NCBI RefSeq assembly: GCF_021390935.1
Contig: NZ_JAJPUI010000003.1
Location: 558,001-622,000 of the forward strand
Source: Streptomyces sp. CC228A
GTDB taxonomy: Bacteria > Actinomycetota > Actinomycetes > Streptomycetales > Streptomycetaceae
Direction: 5' to 3'
Length of the DNA stretch: 64,000 nucleotides
Shown: in pieces, positions 1 through 7,863 of the stretch
How the letters are laid out: each line of letters starts with the position of its first letter
How positions within the stretch are numbered: position 1 is the stretch's first letter
The notes under the pieces: generated by a model
Databases searched by the model: none
What the model was told of the DNA's origin: nothing
Seen by the model: only the letters and a program-made list of their open reading frames with translations
Translations under genes and position numbers: made by a program

Positions 1-280
1 GGACGTCGACGAAGACGGGCGGCTCGCAGCCGGCCCACACCGTGGTGGGGAGGCGGTTCGCCACGTGGACGATGATCAGGCCGGAGCCGGAGCGGCTCGC
101 CATGCCGATCGCGTACGCGAGGGCGCGCTCACTGGAGGTCGACCCGTCGAAGCCGACGACGACGCCGTGGCGGAACGCGGGGTCACAGGAGTGGCGCGGC
201 TCGGCCGCCGCGAGGGGGTCGACCGCCGAATCGGCGCCCCTTCTGCGGTCCGCGGGTTCTGGGTATTCGTGACCGGCCAT
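1..280 (-). CDS. Universal stress protein (UspA family), N-terminal part, cut by window edge
   Basis: Reading the minus strand from an ATG at 280 gives about 93 residues that run off the left edge. After about 35 residues of acidic, proline-containing leader comes GVVVGFDGSTSSERALAYA and then SGLIIVHVANRLP. This is the first beta strand, the DGS nucleotide-site loop, helix 1 and strand 2 of the Usp fold. Usp proteins are cytoplasmic and many bind ATP; the ATP-binding G-2x-G-9x-G(S/T) motif would lie outside the window. The ribosome binding site is not obvious: GAAGGA lies about 20 nt upstream. Family assignment is solid; the exact start is less sure. Confidence 0.8.
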   Translation of the reverse strand, partial: MAGHEYPEPADRRRGADSAVDPLAAAEPRHSCDPAFRHGVVVGFDGSTSSERALAYAIGMASRSGSGLIIVHVANRLPTTVWAGCEPPVFVDV

Positions 281-771
281 CGGTGTCTCGGCGAGGGAAG
301 TCCTTCAAGGGAGGTGAGGGCAAGCATCGGGCGGCTCGGAGCCGTGTCCGGGAATCATCTTCCCAACCCCATACCCCCAAGGGTACGGCGCCACTCCTGC
401 CATGCCCAGAGTTGCCCTGCGTACGCCACTGGGCACGCGGCGTTCCAGGGAGCATGCCCGAGCCGGCGGCGTATGGCAACGCCGGTTGCCCCTTACAGCC
501 GTCCCCCGGAGAGCTTACGGAATGCCCGCCGACCGACACGGAGCGTCACCCCTATCGGGTCGGCGGGCACCGGCACGGCGGCCGCCCGGGCCCCCTGCGG
601 CCCGAGCGGGACAGCCACCGTTCGGGCGTGCGGGGCAAGCGGGGCAGCCACCGCCCCGGGCGTATGGCGCGAGCGGAACGCCCGCCGGTCGGAGTGTGCG
701 GCAGTGACCTGAGCGGCGCGCTCTCGTTGGCAGCGCGGTCCCCCCGACCGCCGCACCCCCAGGGAGCCCCC
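281..771. other. Intergenic region without a recognisable gene
   Basis: This gap lies between the start of the Usp gene (minus) and the GTG of the next plus-strand gene. Frames are open on both strands only because stop codons are rare at this GC content; the translations are Arg/Pro/Ala-rich with no recognisable domain. It should contain the two divergent promoters, but I see no convincing -10/-35 pair. Confidence 0.5.
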
Positions 772-1400
772 GTGTCCGCGACCCAGGCCACCGCCCCGCA
801 CCCGACCGCGCCCGCGGCGCCGCATCCGTACCCGCCCCTGTACGCGGCGGCGCCCGCGCCGTCCCGCGGGTACGCTCCCGCAGACACACCGGAGCCGTAC
901 GGCGAGGCGCCGGGGCCGTACGGCGGAGTGCCGGGCGCCGGGCCGCAGGGGGCGGTGCCGGGCGCCGGGCCGCATGACGCCGCGCAGGGCGCCGAGCCGT
1001 ACGACGCCGTGCAGGGATCACGGGCCCGGCCTCCGCAGGGATCGCGGGGCCGGCGGGAGGGCGGGAGCGCACGGGGGCCGGCGCTCCGCAGGACGCGGTG
1101 GGCGAGGTGGTGCGCTGGGCGGCGTTCAGCTGCGCCCTCGTCCCTGCGGTGCTGCTGGTGTACGGAACGTCCTTCGGCGGCGCCGCGAGCACCGCGCTCG
1201 GCCTGGCCGCCGTCACCGCCGCCTGCCGGATGCTGCTGCGCCGTGCCGAGCGGGGCGCCCCCGTCCCCCTGCTGCCGGAGCCCGCGGCGGACCGGCCGCG
1301 CGGCGCGGGGCCCCTCCCCCACCGCGGGCGCCACTCCCGCACCGGGTCCGGAGCCCACCGGGGCGGGCGGCACGGAGTGCCGGGTACGCCGGAGGGCTGA
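772..1400 (+). pseudogene. Pro/Gly/Tyr-rich protein with C-terminal membrane segments, frameshifted
   Basis: The GTG at 772 opens a low-complexity N-terminal part (about 80 residues) with repeated PYG, PGAGP and AQGAEPYD elements. Around 1015-1050 the coding signal moves to another frame, which reads GAPQDAVGEVVRWAAF and then a hydrophobic stretch (CALVPAVLLVYGTSF, ALGLAAVTAACRMLL) typical of one or two transmembrane helices. A single one-base indel would join the halves into about 208 residues. The layout resembles the proline-rich small membrane proteins common in Streptomyces; no function is assigned. Whether the frameshift is real or a sequencing error cannot be told from the sequence. 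Confidence 0.5.
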
Positions 1401-1801
1401 CGGCCGTTGACGCGGAAGGCTGACGGCTTCGCACATCCGCACCCGTATGTTTTCGGCCAACTTCCATGACCCCGCCCTTTGGTGCGGGAATGGCCCGCCA
1501 ACCCCCTTGCCACCAGGGAAGAAAGGGCCGAAGACGGCTCGCGTACCCTACGCGGTTGGGCCATGAGCGCCAGACGCACTTCCCTGCGGGGCCCCTCGGG
1601 TGAAACGCTTCGTGATCGAATGCTTCACGCCAAGTTGCCTTGTCGACATAGTCCCGGATGCGGAACTTGTCACGTCGGCACCCCGGGACGCAGTAGATTC
1701 GATCATGACTATCGAAGAACGGGGTCTCGTGCAAAACCGAGGGGAAACGTGCAGGAGCGACAGGACCTAGGAGACGCGAACACCGAGGGGGGCTTAGCGT
1801 C
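1401..1801 (+). promoter_or_regulatory. adpA upstream region with two inverted repeats
   Basis: About 400 nt of non-coding leader precede adpA, as is usual for this gene. Two dyads are visible. At 1600-1628 arms GTGAA/TTCAC enclose CTTCG and TCGAA. At 1698-1716 TTCGAT and ATCGAA are separated by 7 nt. A GAGGGGGG ribosome binding site lies about 10 nt before the ATG. In other streptomycetes adpA is autoregulated and controlled by pathway regulators through this leader; which protein binds these dyads is not known from the sequence. Confidence 0.4.
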
Positions 1802-3064
1802 ATGAGCCAGGACTCCGCCGCACCGGAGGCCGGACGCAAACTGTCCGGACGCCGCCGTCGCGAGGTCGTCGCCGTCATGCTGTTCAGCGGCGGCCCCATT
1901 TTCGAGAGTTCCATCCCACTCTCGGTGTTCGGGATTGACCGCCAGGACGCCGGGGTTCCGCGCTACAGGCTGCTGGTCTGCGCAGGCGAGGAAGGCCCGC
2001 TGCGCACGACCGGAGGGCTGGAACTCGCCGCGCCGTACGGACTGGAGGCGATCAGCAGAGCAGGCACGGTCGTCGTCCCGGCCTGGCGGTCGATCACCTC
2101 GCCGCCGCCGGCCGAGGCGCTGGAGGCGCTGCGCCGCGCCCACGAGGAGGGCGCGCGCATCGTCGGCCTCTGCACCGGGGCGTTCGTCCTCGCCGCCGCC
2201 GGCTTACTGGACGGGCGGCCCGCCACGACGCACTGGATGTACGCGCCGACGCTCGCGAAGCGCTACCCGTCGGTCCATGTGGACCCGCGGGAGCTGTTCG
2301 TGGACGACGGGGACGTCCTGACGTCGGCGGGCACGGCGGCCGGAATCGATCTCTGTCTGCACATCGTGCGGACCGACCACGGCGCGGAGGCGGCCGGGGC
2401 GCTCGCCCGGCGGCTCGTCGTACCGCCGCGCCGCACCGGCGGCCAGGAGCGGTACCTGGACCGGTCCCTCCCCGAGGAGATCGGCGCCGACCCGCTGGCG
2501 GAGGTGGTGGCCTGGGCGCTGGAGCACCTCCACGAGCAGTTCGACGTGGAGACGCTGGCGGCCCGCGCGTACATGAGCCGCCGCACCTTCGACCGCCGGT
2601 TCCGCTCGCTGACGGGCAGCGCACCGCTCCAGTGGCTGATCACCCAGCGGGTTCTCCAGGCGCAGCGCCTCCTGGAGACGTCGGACTACTCGGTGGACGA
2701 GGTCGCGGGCCGCTGCGGCTTCCGCTCGCCGGTGGCGCTGCGCGGCCACTTCCGCCGCCAGCTCGGCTCCTCGCCGGCCGCGTACCGGGCCGCCTACCGG
2801 GCCCGCCGCCCGCAGGGCGACAGTGCTCCGGTCAGCGACGCGGTGGTATCGCCGCAGGGCCCGGGCGGGCACGGGATGCGGCGGCACCCGGCGGGCGCGG
2901 CGGCGGGCATGGCGCCGGACGGCGGCAAGTCCCACGCCGACGCGTACGGGCCGGGGTCGGCCGGGCTGCGGCGACCGCGCTGCCGGGCCAGCGCAGCGCG
3001 CCGTGACGGGCGGCGGGACGGAGTCACCACCGCCCCGCCGCGGTGCCGGACCGGCGCACCGTAG
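1802..3064 (+). CDS. adpA: AdpA, AraC/XylS-family master regulator of development and secondary metabolism
   Basis: 420 residues. An N-terminal DJ-1/PfpI (GATase1-like) dimerisation domain covers about residues 20-200 (VAVMLFSGGPIFESSIPLS, GLCTGAFVLAAAGLL). It is followed by a C-terminal AraC DNA-binding domain, about residues 235-335, with two helix-turn-helix units (LAARAYMSRRTFDRRF and VDEVAGRCGFRSPVALRGHF). The last 80 residues are low-complexity. Codon 135 (2204-2206) is TTA, the rare leucine codon read by the bldA tRNA, a hallmark of adpA that makes its translation depend on bldA. AdpA activates morphological differentiation, secreted hydrolase and antibiotic genes. The downstream neighbour is orn, the conserved adpA-ornA order. 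Identification is very secure. Confidence 0.96.
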   Translation: MSQDSAAPEAGRKLSGRRRREVVAVMLFSGGPIFESSIPLSVFGIDRQDAGVPRYRLLVCAGEEGPLRTTGGLELAAPYGLEAISRAGTVVVPAWRSITSPPPAEALEALRRAHEEGARIVGLCTGAFVLAAAGLLDGRPATTHWMYAPTLAKRYPSVHVDPRELFVDDGDVLTSAGTAAGIDLCLHIVRTDHGAEAAGALARRLVVPPRRTGGQERYLDRSLPEEIGADPLAEVVAWALEHLHEQFDVETLAARAYMSRRTFDRRFRSLTGSAPLQWLITQRVLQAQRLLETSDYSVDEVAGRCGFRSPVALRGHFRRQLGSSPAAYRAAYRARRPQGDSAPVSDAVVSPQGPGGHGMRRHPAGAAAGMAPDGGKSHADAYGPGSAGLRRPRCRASAARRDGRRDGVTTAPPRCRTGAP

Positions 3065-3080
3065 GACAACCGCATAGCCG

Positions 3081-3149
3081 ATGACCGGGAACCGCCGGGA
3101 AGGGCGCACCGCCTCAGCGTGCCCCTTCCCGGCGGTTCCGCACGGTCAT
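3081..3149. terminator. Strong hairpin between adpA and orn
   Basis: A perfect 17-bp stem (3088-3104 with 3123-3139) is flanked by a second pairing, ATGACCG (3081-3087) with CGGTCAT (3143-3149). There is no U tract, as is common in Streptomyces. It probably ends adpA transcription or tunes read-through into orn, whose start lies 20 nt downstream. Confidence 0.65.
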
Positions 3150-3168
3150 GCCCCCGTAAGGTGGACGC

Positions 3169-3771
3169 ATGAACGACCGCATGGTGTGGATCGACTGCGA
3201 GATGACCGGGCTCTCGCTGGAGGACGACGCACTCATCGAGGTGGCCGCACTGGTCACCGACTCGGAACTGAACGTGCTCGGCGACGGCGTGGACATCGTG
3301 ATCCGCCCGCCGGAGCAGGCCCTGGAGACCATGCCGGACGTGGTGCGCGCGATGCACACCGCTTCCGGGCTTCTCGACGAACTCGGGGGCGGCACCACCC
3401 TGGCCGACGCCGAGGCCCAGGTCATGGCGTACGTGCGCGAGCACGTCAAGGAGCCCGGCAAGGCGCCGCTGTGCGGCAACTCGGTGGGCACCGACCGCGG
3501 CTTCCTCGCTCGTGACATGCCCACGCTGGAGAACTACCTGCACTACCGGATCGTGGACGTGTCCTCGGTCAAGGAGCTGGCACGTCGCTGGTACCCCCGG
3601 GCGTACTTCAACAGCCCGGAGAAGAACGGCAACCACCGGGCGCTGTCCGACATCCGCGAGTCGATCGCGGAACTGCGCTACTACCGCGAGGCGATCTTCG
3701 TCCCGCAGCCGGGCCCGGACTCGGACACGGCGAAGTCGCTCGCGGCGCGCCACGTCGTCCCCCCGCAGTAG
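3169..3771 (+). CDS. orn: Oligoribonuclease (Orn/OrnA), DEDDh 3'-5' exoribonuclease
   Basis: 200 residues, the normal family length. DEDDh motifs are visible: WIDCEMTG (D and E of ExoI) near the start, [13 protein letters not shown] (ExoII), and [12 protein letters not shown] near residue 160 (ExoIII with catalytic H and D). Orn degrades 2-5-nt RNAs in the cytoplasm and finishes c-di-GMP breakdown by hydrolysing pGpG. That is relevant because a GGDEF-EAL protein lies at about 52 kb. Placement directly after adpA matches the adpA-ornA locus of other Streptomyces, where ornA affects aerial growth. Confidence 0.96.
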   Translation: MNDRMVWIDCEMTGLSLEDDALIEVAALVTDSELNVLGDGVDIVIRPPEQALETMPDVVRAMHTASGLLDELGGGTTLADAEAQVMAYVREHVKEPGKAPLCGNSVGTDRGFLARDMPTLENYLHYRIVDVSSVKELARRWYPRAYFNSPEKNGNHRALSDIRESIAELRYYREAIFVPQPGPDSDTAKSLAARHVVPPQ

Positions 3772-4256
3772 CCCTACCGGGCCGCACGGCGCCCCCTGTG
3801 AGCCACGCCTCGCGACGGGGCTCGCTGCGTGTGCGGCGGGGCGCGGTGCGGTAGGCGTCGCGGCGGGGTCGCCGTGCGGCGGGCGTCGCTGTGCGGCGGG
3901 CGTCGCTGTGCGGCGGGCGCGGGGTCACGCCGTACGGCAGGCCGGTCTCGCCGCGGTGCGCCGGCCCCGGCGTCACGCCGTACGGCACACCGGGCACTGA
4001 GCTGGGCCGCAGGCCCGCCGGCGCGCGGTGCGGCAGCACGGGCGGTGGCAGCGGGGCGCCGGGCGGCAGCTTCGGCCGGCGGGCGGCGGCTGCGCGACCA
4101 CGGCCTGCGGTGCGCTGTGCGGCGGGCCGGGGCGGGGGCGGCGGCTCCGCCCCCGCCCCCGGGAGCCCTCCGGACACCCCCGGGAAAAGGTGTGCGCGAG
4201 CACCCTCTCGGACCCTGTACACTTTTTCTCGGCCGGTCGGGAAGACGACCGGTCGT
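3772..4256. repeat. Intergenic GC-rich repeats between orn and tRNA-His
   Basis: No gene is recognisable. A 17-nt unit (GTGCGGCGGGCGTCGCT) stands at 3874-3890 and 3891-3907 and is partial at 3908-3919. A second repeated block, GCGTCACGCCGTACGGCA-like, occurs at about 3923-3940 and 3969-3986. A TACACT element at 4218-4223 is a plausible -10 for the tRNA that starts 35 nt later. Confidence 0.6.
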
Positions 4257-4257
4257 G

Positions 4258-4330
4258 GTGGGTATAGCTCAGCTGGTAGAGCACCTGGTTGTGGTCCAGG
4301 ATGTCGCGGGTTCGAGTCCCGTTACTCACC
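4258..4330 (+). tRNA. tRNA-His (anticodon GTG)
   Basis: The cloverleaf is complete. The acceptor stem pairs 4258-4264 with 4323-4329, the D-arm is GCTC...GAGC, the anticodon loop is TTGTGGT within the stem CCTGG/CCAGG, and the T-loop is TTCGAGT. The base at 4257 is G, matching the extra G-1 of tRNA-His opposite C73 (4330). CCA is not encoded. A strong terminator follows at once. Confidence 0.95.
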
Positions 4331-4336
4331 CTGATT

Positions 4337-4380
4337 GATCAGCCGGTGACCTGCGAAAACGGGTCACCGGCTGATCTTTT
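4337..4380 (+). terminator. Rho-independent terminator after tRNA-His
   Basis: A perfect 15-bp stem (4337-4351 with 4362-4376), a 10-nt loop containing GAAAA, and a terminal TTTT (4377-4380). It is the clearest intrinsic terminator in the window. Confidence 0.92.
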
Positions 4381-4434
4381 CCGTGTTGTGGCCAAACGGT
4401 GGGCGCCGCCCACGCGGCCGCCGCGCGCCGGTGT

Positions 4435-4989
4435 TCAGGTCTGGGTCGTCTTCGCCCGCCATGCAGCATCCGCGGCGTCCAGCGCCAGACCCCACGGATA
4501 CTCCTTCGGACGACCCTGGCCCGGCTGGTTGGGGACGAATCCACCCTCTCCGTACAGCACCGTGACTCCAGCGGAGCGCAGGGTTTCCAAGGAGCGCTGA
4601 AACTGCGGATGCTGTACGTAGGCCGCATTCACGCAGGGCATGACTACGAGGGGCATGCCCTTGCCGATACCCTCCGCGACCACACCCACCACGAACTTGG
4701 ACGTGAGTCCGAGGGCCCATTCGTTGAACGTGCTGAACGTTGCCGGAGCCATGAGTACGACATCCGCACGGGGCCACACGTCCGGCTCACCCGGTGTCTT
4801 GTAGTCGTAGAGCACCGGATGGCCCGCGAGCGCCGCCAGCCCCTCCAAGCTGGGCTCCAGCCACCGCGCGGCGGTAGGCGTGAGCCCGAGGCACACGTCC
4901 CAACCTCGCGTCTGCGCGTCCTCGATCACGCGGGCAACGTCGAACACAGGCGGCGCGGCAGAGCAGAACAGGTACAAGGTCCTCATCAT
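4435..4989 (-). CDS. Flavoprotein of the HFCD/PPC-decarboxylase superfamily
   Basis: 184 residues from tandem ATG codons (MMRTLYLFCSAAPP) preceded by GGGGTC. The N-terminal beta strand and loop, the central DVVLMAPATFSTFNEWALG and the later KGMPLVVMPCVNAAYVQHP match flavin-binding cysteine decarboxylase-like proteins (PPC decarboxylase, EpiD, Dfp). APATFSTFNEWALG corresponds to the FMN-binding APAT/N segment and VMPCVNAAYV to the substrate-recognition region. It is too short to be the bifunctional CoaBC, so its substrate is unknown. It is the last gene of a minus-strand trio behind the CYTH and HTH genes, with 127 nt in between. Confidence 0.75.
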   Translation of the reverse strand: MMRTLYLFCSAAPPVFDVARVIEDAQTRGWDVCLGLTPTAARWLEPSLEGLAALAGHPVLYDYKTPGEPDVWPRADVVLMAPATFSTFNEWALGLTSKFVVGVVAEGIGKGMPLVVMPCVNAAYVQHPQFQRSLETLRSAGVTVLYGEGGFVPNQPGQGRPKEYPWGLALDAADAAWRAKTTQT

Positions 4990-5116
4990 GACCCCATCTG
5001 ACCACAGCAGCACGCCCTAACCCTGTTGTCTGCAAGGCCCGTTAAAGGTGCGTACGCGTCGGGCACACTCGCCCGGAAGCGGCGCGCAAAGCGGACCCAG
5101 TACCCCTAGAGCCTCT

Positions 5117-5698
5117 CTAACCAGAAGAAGTGTGGCGCCCGTCCCGCAGGCGGCGGTGGCGCACCGCCTCCGTGTACAGCTCACGCGTCAGAGCGTCCGA
5201 CTCGATCCCGAGCCCCTCCAGCACCGCTCTGACCGCTTCGAGAGCGTCAGTGACCTCGTCATCGGCCGCCTGGGTCTCCACTTCCAAGAACGTGCCGTCG
5301 ATCTCGGGCACCCGCACCAGCGTCGCCAGCATCCGCCGACCGCCCGCCTGGAACTCGTAGTTGCGGCAATGCTTCTCGAAGCTGATCACGGGAACGTAAC
5401 CGAGCCCGAGCAGCACTCCTTGGACAGCCGCTGCATCAGCGACGCTCGTCTCGTGCTCGGGCTTCGACCCCGACGCCTCATCGACGACGGCGCCCTTGAA
5501 CGTAAGCACCGTGCGAGTGCTTGCCGAGCTGCGGATCGTGCGGACACGCAACTCCTGGCCGCCGGCCTCCAAGCGCCCGTCGGGGGCGTCGTAGTAGGTG
5601 TCCTGGTACACCTCGGCACGGCCTGCGGCGAGGTCGTCCAACTGCTTCATCACGGCCTCAGGGGCATCCACCCGGGCCTTCAGCTCCGCCTCGATCAT
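5117..5698 (-). CDS. CYTH-domain protein (class IV adenylate cyclase / triphosphatase-like)
   Basis: 193 residues from the ATG at 5698, supported by GAGGGGAAC just upstream. It begins with MIEAELKARV, the ExExK signature of the CYTH tunnel fold. Further signatures are TYYDAP, a basic GGQELRVRTI strand, TVLTFKGAV, a KHCRNYEF strand and the acidic TFLEVETQAADD strand. The family includes CyaB adenylate cyclases, thiamine triphosphatases and tripolyphosphatases; all use these charged strands to bind Mg2+ and triphosphate. The spacing looks CyaB-like, but activity cannot be decided from sequence. Only 16 nt separate it from the HTH gene upstream, so the two are probably co-transcribed. Confidence 0.8.
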   Translation of the reverse strand: MIEAELKARVDAPEAVMKQLDDLAAGRAEVYQDTYYDAPDGRLEAGGQELRVRTIRSSASTRTVLTFKGAVVDEASGSKPEHETSVADAAAVQGVLLGLGYVPVISFEKHCRNYEFQAGGRRMLATLVRVPEIDGTFLEVETQAADDEVTDALEAVRAVLEGLGIESDALTRELYTEAVRHRRLRDGRHTSSG

Positions 5699-5714
5699 CC
5701 CGTTCCCCTCTGGC

Positions 5715-6569
5715 TCACACCGTGCGGTCGGCGCCCTCGGCGATCGCATCGAACATCCGGCGGAACCCTCGGAAGAGCGGTCCATGCGGGGTCTCCATGA
5801 TCTTGTACATGGCGGACTCGTGACCTTCCCACCCACTGTCGAAGGCTCCGACGAACATAGTGGTGTCTGCCCTGATGATGCGCCAGGTCGGCAGCATGCC
5901 GTATCGGTACACCCGCACATCACAGCCTTCGTCCGCCAGGTCACGCAGTCGCCCCTCGGACAGCCTGACGCCGTCGGAGAGGCACCGCGGAGACTCGCCG
6001 ATCTCGGCGGCGCGCTGGACGACAGCCGGAGACGCAGGGTCGAGCAGCAGCACCCTTACCCGCGTGCCGCGGCCGCCGCGCTCCCGAGGCAGACAGGCCC
6101 GCAGGAGCGAGTCGTTCAACCCGATGAGCCCAAGTCCACGGACCGCCAGGACGTCCAGCTCGGAGGCCGCGCGGACCTGCTGTTGGATCTCGTCGGCCGC
6201 CGAAGCCTGTGCCGGGTACACCCGCACGACTTCCGGGAAGGCCGCGAGGTCGAAGGCCGCTCCCCCTCGGCCCGGCTCCCTGCTCGGGGCCAGACCGAGA
6301 AGGTGCCGGGCATCATCAGGGACCTTGAGTCCGTCGGCGATCCGCTCGTAGACGTCGAGCCGGGTCACCTGCCGACGACCGTTGAGGATCTCGTTGACAC
6401 GGGCTTGAGTCATGTCGACGGCTGTGGCGATTCGGGCTTGGCTCGCCCCGGTGTACTGCTGCACGAACCGGAAGACTGCTGCCATATCGCGGGCTCGAAG
6501 TGCCTGGCGCACCTCTGCTCGTTCCCATGCCCACCGGGGCAGCTCAAGGGGGATGAGCAACGAAGGCAA
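5715..6569 (-). CDS. HTH (XRE-type) regulator with C-terminal PLD-like/DUF5919 sensor domain
   Basis: About 284 residues from a TTG at 6569, chosen because GGAGGGG lies 4 nt upstream; a GTG at 6596 is an alternative. The N-terminal ELPRWAWERAEVRQALRARD leads into an HTH (QYTGASQARIATAVDMTQAR, NEILNGRRQVTRLDVYERIA), as in a common Streptomyces family. The C-terminal half (VLAVRGLGLIGLNDSLLR, VRVLLLDPASPAVVQRA, GHESAMYKIMETPHGPLFRG) is the PLD-like/DUF5919 part thought to act as a sensor. It heads the trio HTH-CYTH-flavoprotein and probably controls it. It is divergent from the small genes starting at 6663. Confidence 0.75.
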   Translation of the reverse strand: MPSLLIPLELPRWAWERAEVRQALRARDMAAVFRFVQQYTGASQARIATAVDMTQARVNEILNGRRQVTRLDVYERIADGLKVPDDARHLLGLAPSREPGRGGAAFDLAAFPEVVRVYPAQASAADEIQQQVRAASELDVLAVRGLGLIGLNDSLLRACLPRERGGRGTRVRVLLLDPASPAVVQRAAEIGESPRCLSDGVRLSEGRLRDLADEGCDVRVYRYGMLPTWRIIRADTTMFVGAFDSGWEGHESAMYKIMETPHGPLFRGFRRMFDAIAEGADRTV

Positions 6570-6662
6570 GGGGCCCCTCCAGGCTGGGATGGAAACACAT
6601 CTCACGGCGAGATTACCGTCCGGGTATCGAGCGGTCACCCCCCGTGGTTGGAGGGTGGCCTC

Positions 6663-6809
6663 ATGAACACCCATACAGCCCGTCAGAAGCGCGGCCGACA
6701 GTGCGCGGACTGCGCGATCGTGCTCACTGCCGCCACCGCCCGGCCGCTGCCCCGCTGCTCCCCTCTACGGGTCTGCGTCCGCTGCCGCGCCGCGAGGAGC
6801 AGCGGATGA
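6663..6809 (+). CDS. 48-aa Cys-rich protein, paralogue of the gene at 9588
   Basis: The ATG at 6663 has GGAGGGTGG upstream. The product has RGRQCADCA, LTAATARPLP and RVCVRCRAARSS: two CxxC knuckles about 28 residues apart, a plausible single zinc site. The same pattern recurs in the protein at 9588-9806. Its stop overlaps the next start (ATGA), so translation is likely coupled. Function unknown. Confidence 0.6.
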   Translation: MNTHTARQKRGRQCADCAIVLTAATARPLPRCSPLRVCVRCRAARSSG

Positions 6810-6997
6810 CCGCGCGCACACTGGAGCAGATCCGGGCGGACGCCGAGCGGGCGGGCCGGACGGGCGAGTGCGAGCTCGGGGAGCACTGGCAGTGCCACCC
6901 GCAGGACGTGTACGCGACCGACCGGCCGCGGCCGGATGAGCGGCCTCTGTTCTCGATCCGCTGCACCTGCCCCTGCCACGCGAGGGGCCGGCCGTGA
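6806..6997 (+). CDS. 63-aa Cys/His-containing small protein, unknown
   Basis: Starts at the ATG of an ATGA overlap with the previous gene and ends four bases into the next one. The sequence MTARTLEQIRADAERAGRTG is helical, then ECELGEHWQCHPQDVYA and SIRCTCPCHARGRP supply four Cys and several His that could bind a metal. I do not recognise the family. The tight overlaps on both sides support real translation. Confidence 0.55.
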   Translation: MTARTLEQIRADAERAGRTGECELGEHWQCHPQDVYATDRPRPDERPLFSIRCTCPCHARGRP

Positions 6998-7173
6998 CCC
7001 ATCCGGTGCGCCGCTGGTGCGTGCACTGCGGGCGGCTGATCGAGGGCGAGGCGGTGGTGATCCCGGGGTTCTCCGCGTCGGGCGCCCGCCCGGACGCCTA
7101 CCGGCACCCCACCTGCCGGCCCCCGGCCGCCCCGCGGCCGCACACCTACCCGACCGGCCCAGCCGGCCGCTGA
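6994..7173 (+). CDS. 59-aa zinc-knuckle-like small protein, unknown
   Basis: The GTG at 6994 overlaps the previous stop (GTGA). The protein reads VTHPVRRWCVHCGRLIEGEA and later YRHPTCRPPA, giving CxxC and HxxC pairs about 30 residues apart, as in small treble-clef or zinc-ribbon proteins. The C-terminus is proline-rich. It is the third member of the overlapping cassette that starts at 6663. Function unknown. Confidence 0.5.
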   Translation: MTHPVRRWCVHCGRLIEGEAVVIPGFSASGARPDAYRHPTCRPPAAPRPHTYPTGPAGR

Positions 7174-7250
7174 CCACGTCCCCGCCCCGGGCCGCTTCCT
7201 TGGCCGGTCCGCTGCCCAGGGCGGGGCACCCCCCTGCCCGAGGAGGCTTC

Positions 7251-7565
7251 ATGCAGTGTCCCCGATGCGGCGTCCAGATGTCACAGACCGCGGGAGGCTC
7301 GTGGCAGTGCTGGACGTGCGGCAACACCCAGCTCCGCGCCGAGGTCCCCGCAGCCGCGGTGGACTGCCCGCACTGCCACCTGCCCGCGGTACCCGGCGCG
7401 CCCGGCTGGTACCGGTGCGGGGCGTGCCGATGGGAGATCGACGAGGCGTCCCGGCAGGTGTACGCCGACCTCGTCGCCCACCTGGACGCCGACCCGGACC
7501 GGTTCTTCGCCTACGTGCAGGCGCGTACGGCGCACCTCCGCGCCCTCGAACCCGCCTGGACGTGA
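7251..7565 (+). CDS. Double zinc-ribbon small protein
   Basis: 104 residues from the ATG at 7251, with GAGGAGG 5 nt upstream. Four CxxC pairs are spaced as two zinc ribbons: CPRCG with CWTCG in residues 3-26, and CPHCH with CGACR in residues 41-62. A helical tail follows (QVYADLVAHLDADPDRFFAY). Such modules bind nucleic acid or protein; no specific function can be given. It probably belongs to the small-gene cassette upstream. Confidence 0.6.
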   Translation: MQCPRCGVQMSQTAGGSWQCWTCGNTQLRAEVPAAAVDCPHCHLPAVPGAPGWYRCGACRWEIDEASRQVYADLVAHLDADPDRFFAYVQARTAHLRALEPAWT

Positions 7566-7863
7566 CCCGACTGCCCCGGCCGGCATCCATCCCCCCCCGG
7601 CCGGCCGGGGCCCTACCGCACCACCTCCCCAGGAATCAGCCGCGCTCACCACCCCGAGCGGCCCCCGACCACGGCGGTCCTGCACGGGCCCATGGCCACC
7701 TCACCCCCGTCCGACGGGCCGCACGACGCCGGGGTTGTGTCCTGGCCGGGATTGCGAGCAACCCGCGGCCTTCGACAGCGGGCAGCAATTCGTGGCAATC
7801 CGCCGATCCCGGCGCACGCTCCCTCGCATTCTGGTCGTCCGACCACCATCTGAGGAGGGCTTC
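7566..7863. other. Gap containing one copy of a 22-bp dispersed repeat
   Basis: No gene seen. Positions 7602-7623 carry a 22-bp sequence repeated exactly at 11135-11156. Both copies begin about 30-40 nt after the stop of the last gene of a small-gene cassette (7565 and 11105). Core of the repeat: GGCCGGGGCCCTACCGC. It may be a shared 3' element left by cassette duplication. Confidence 0.5.

Noticed and set aside
402..707. Possible 101-aa plus-strand gene between the Usp gene and the membrane protein
   Set aside because: No ribosome binding site, Arg/Pro-rich product and equally long frames on the other strand; no evidence of coding.
4258..4330. tRNA-His as the attachment site of an integrated element covering 4.4-12.6 kb
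   Set aside because: No integrase, excisionase or replication gene was recognised, and I found no second copy of the tRNA 3' end in the region. The block looks accessory, but a mobile-element call is not supported.
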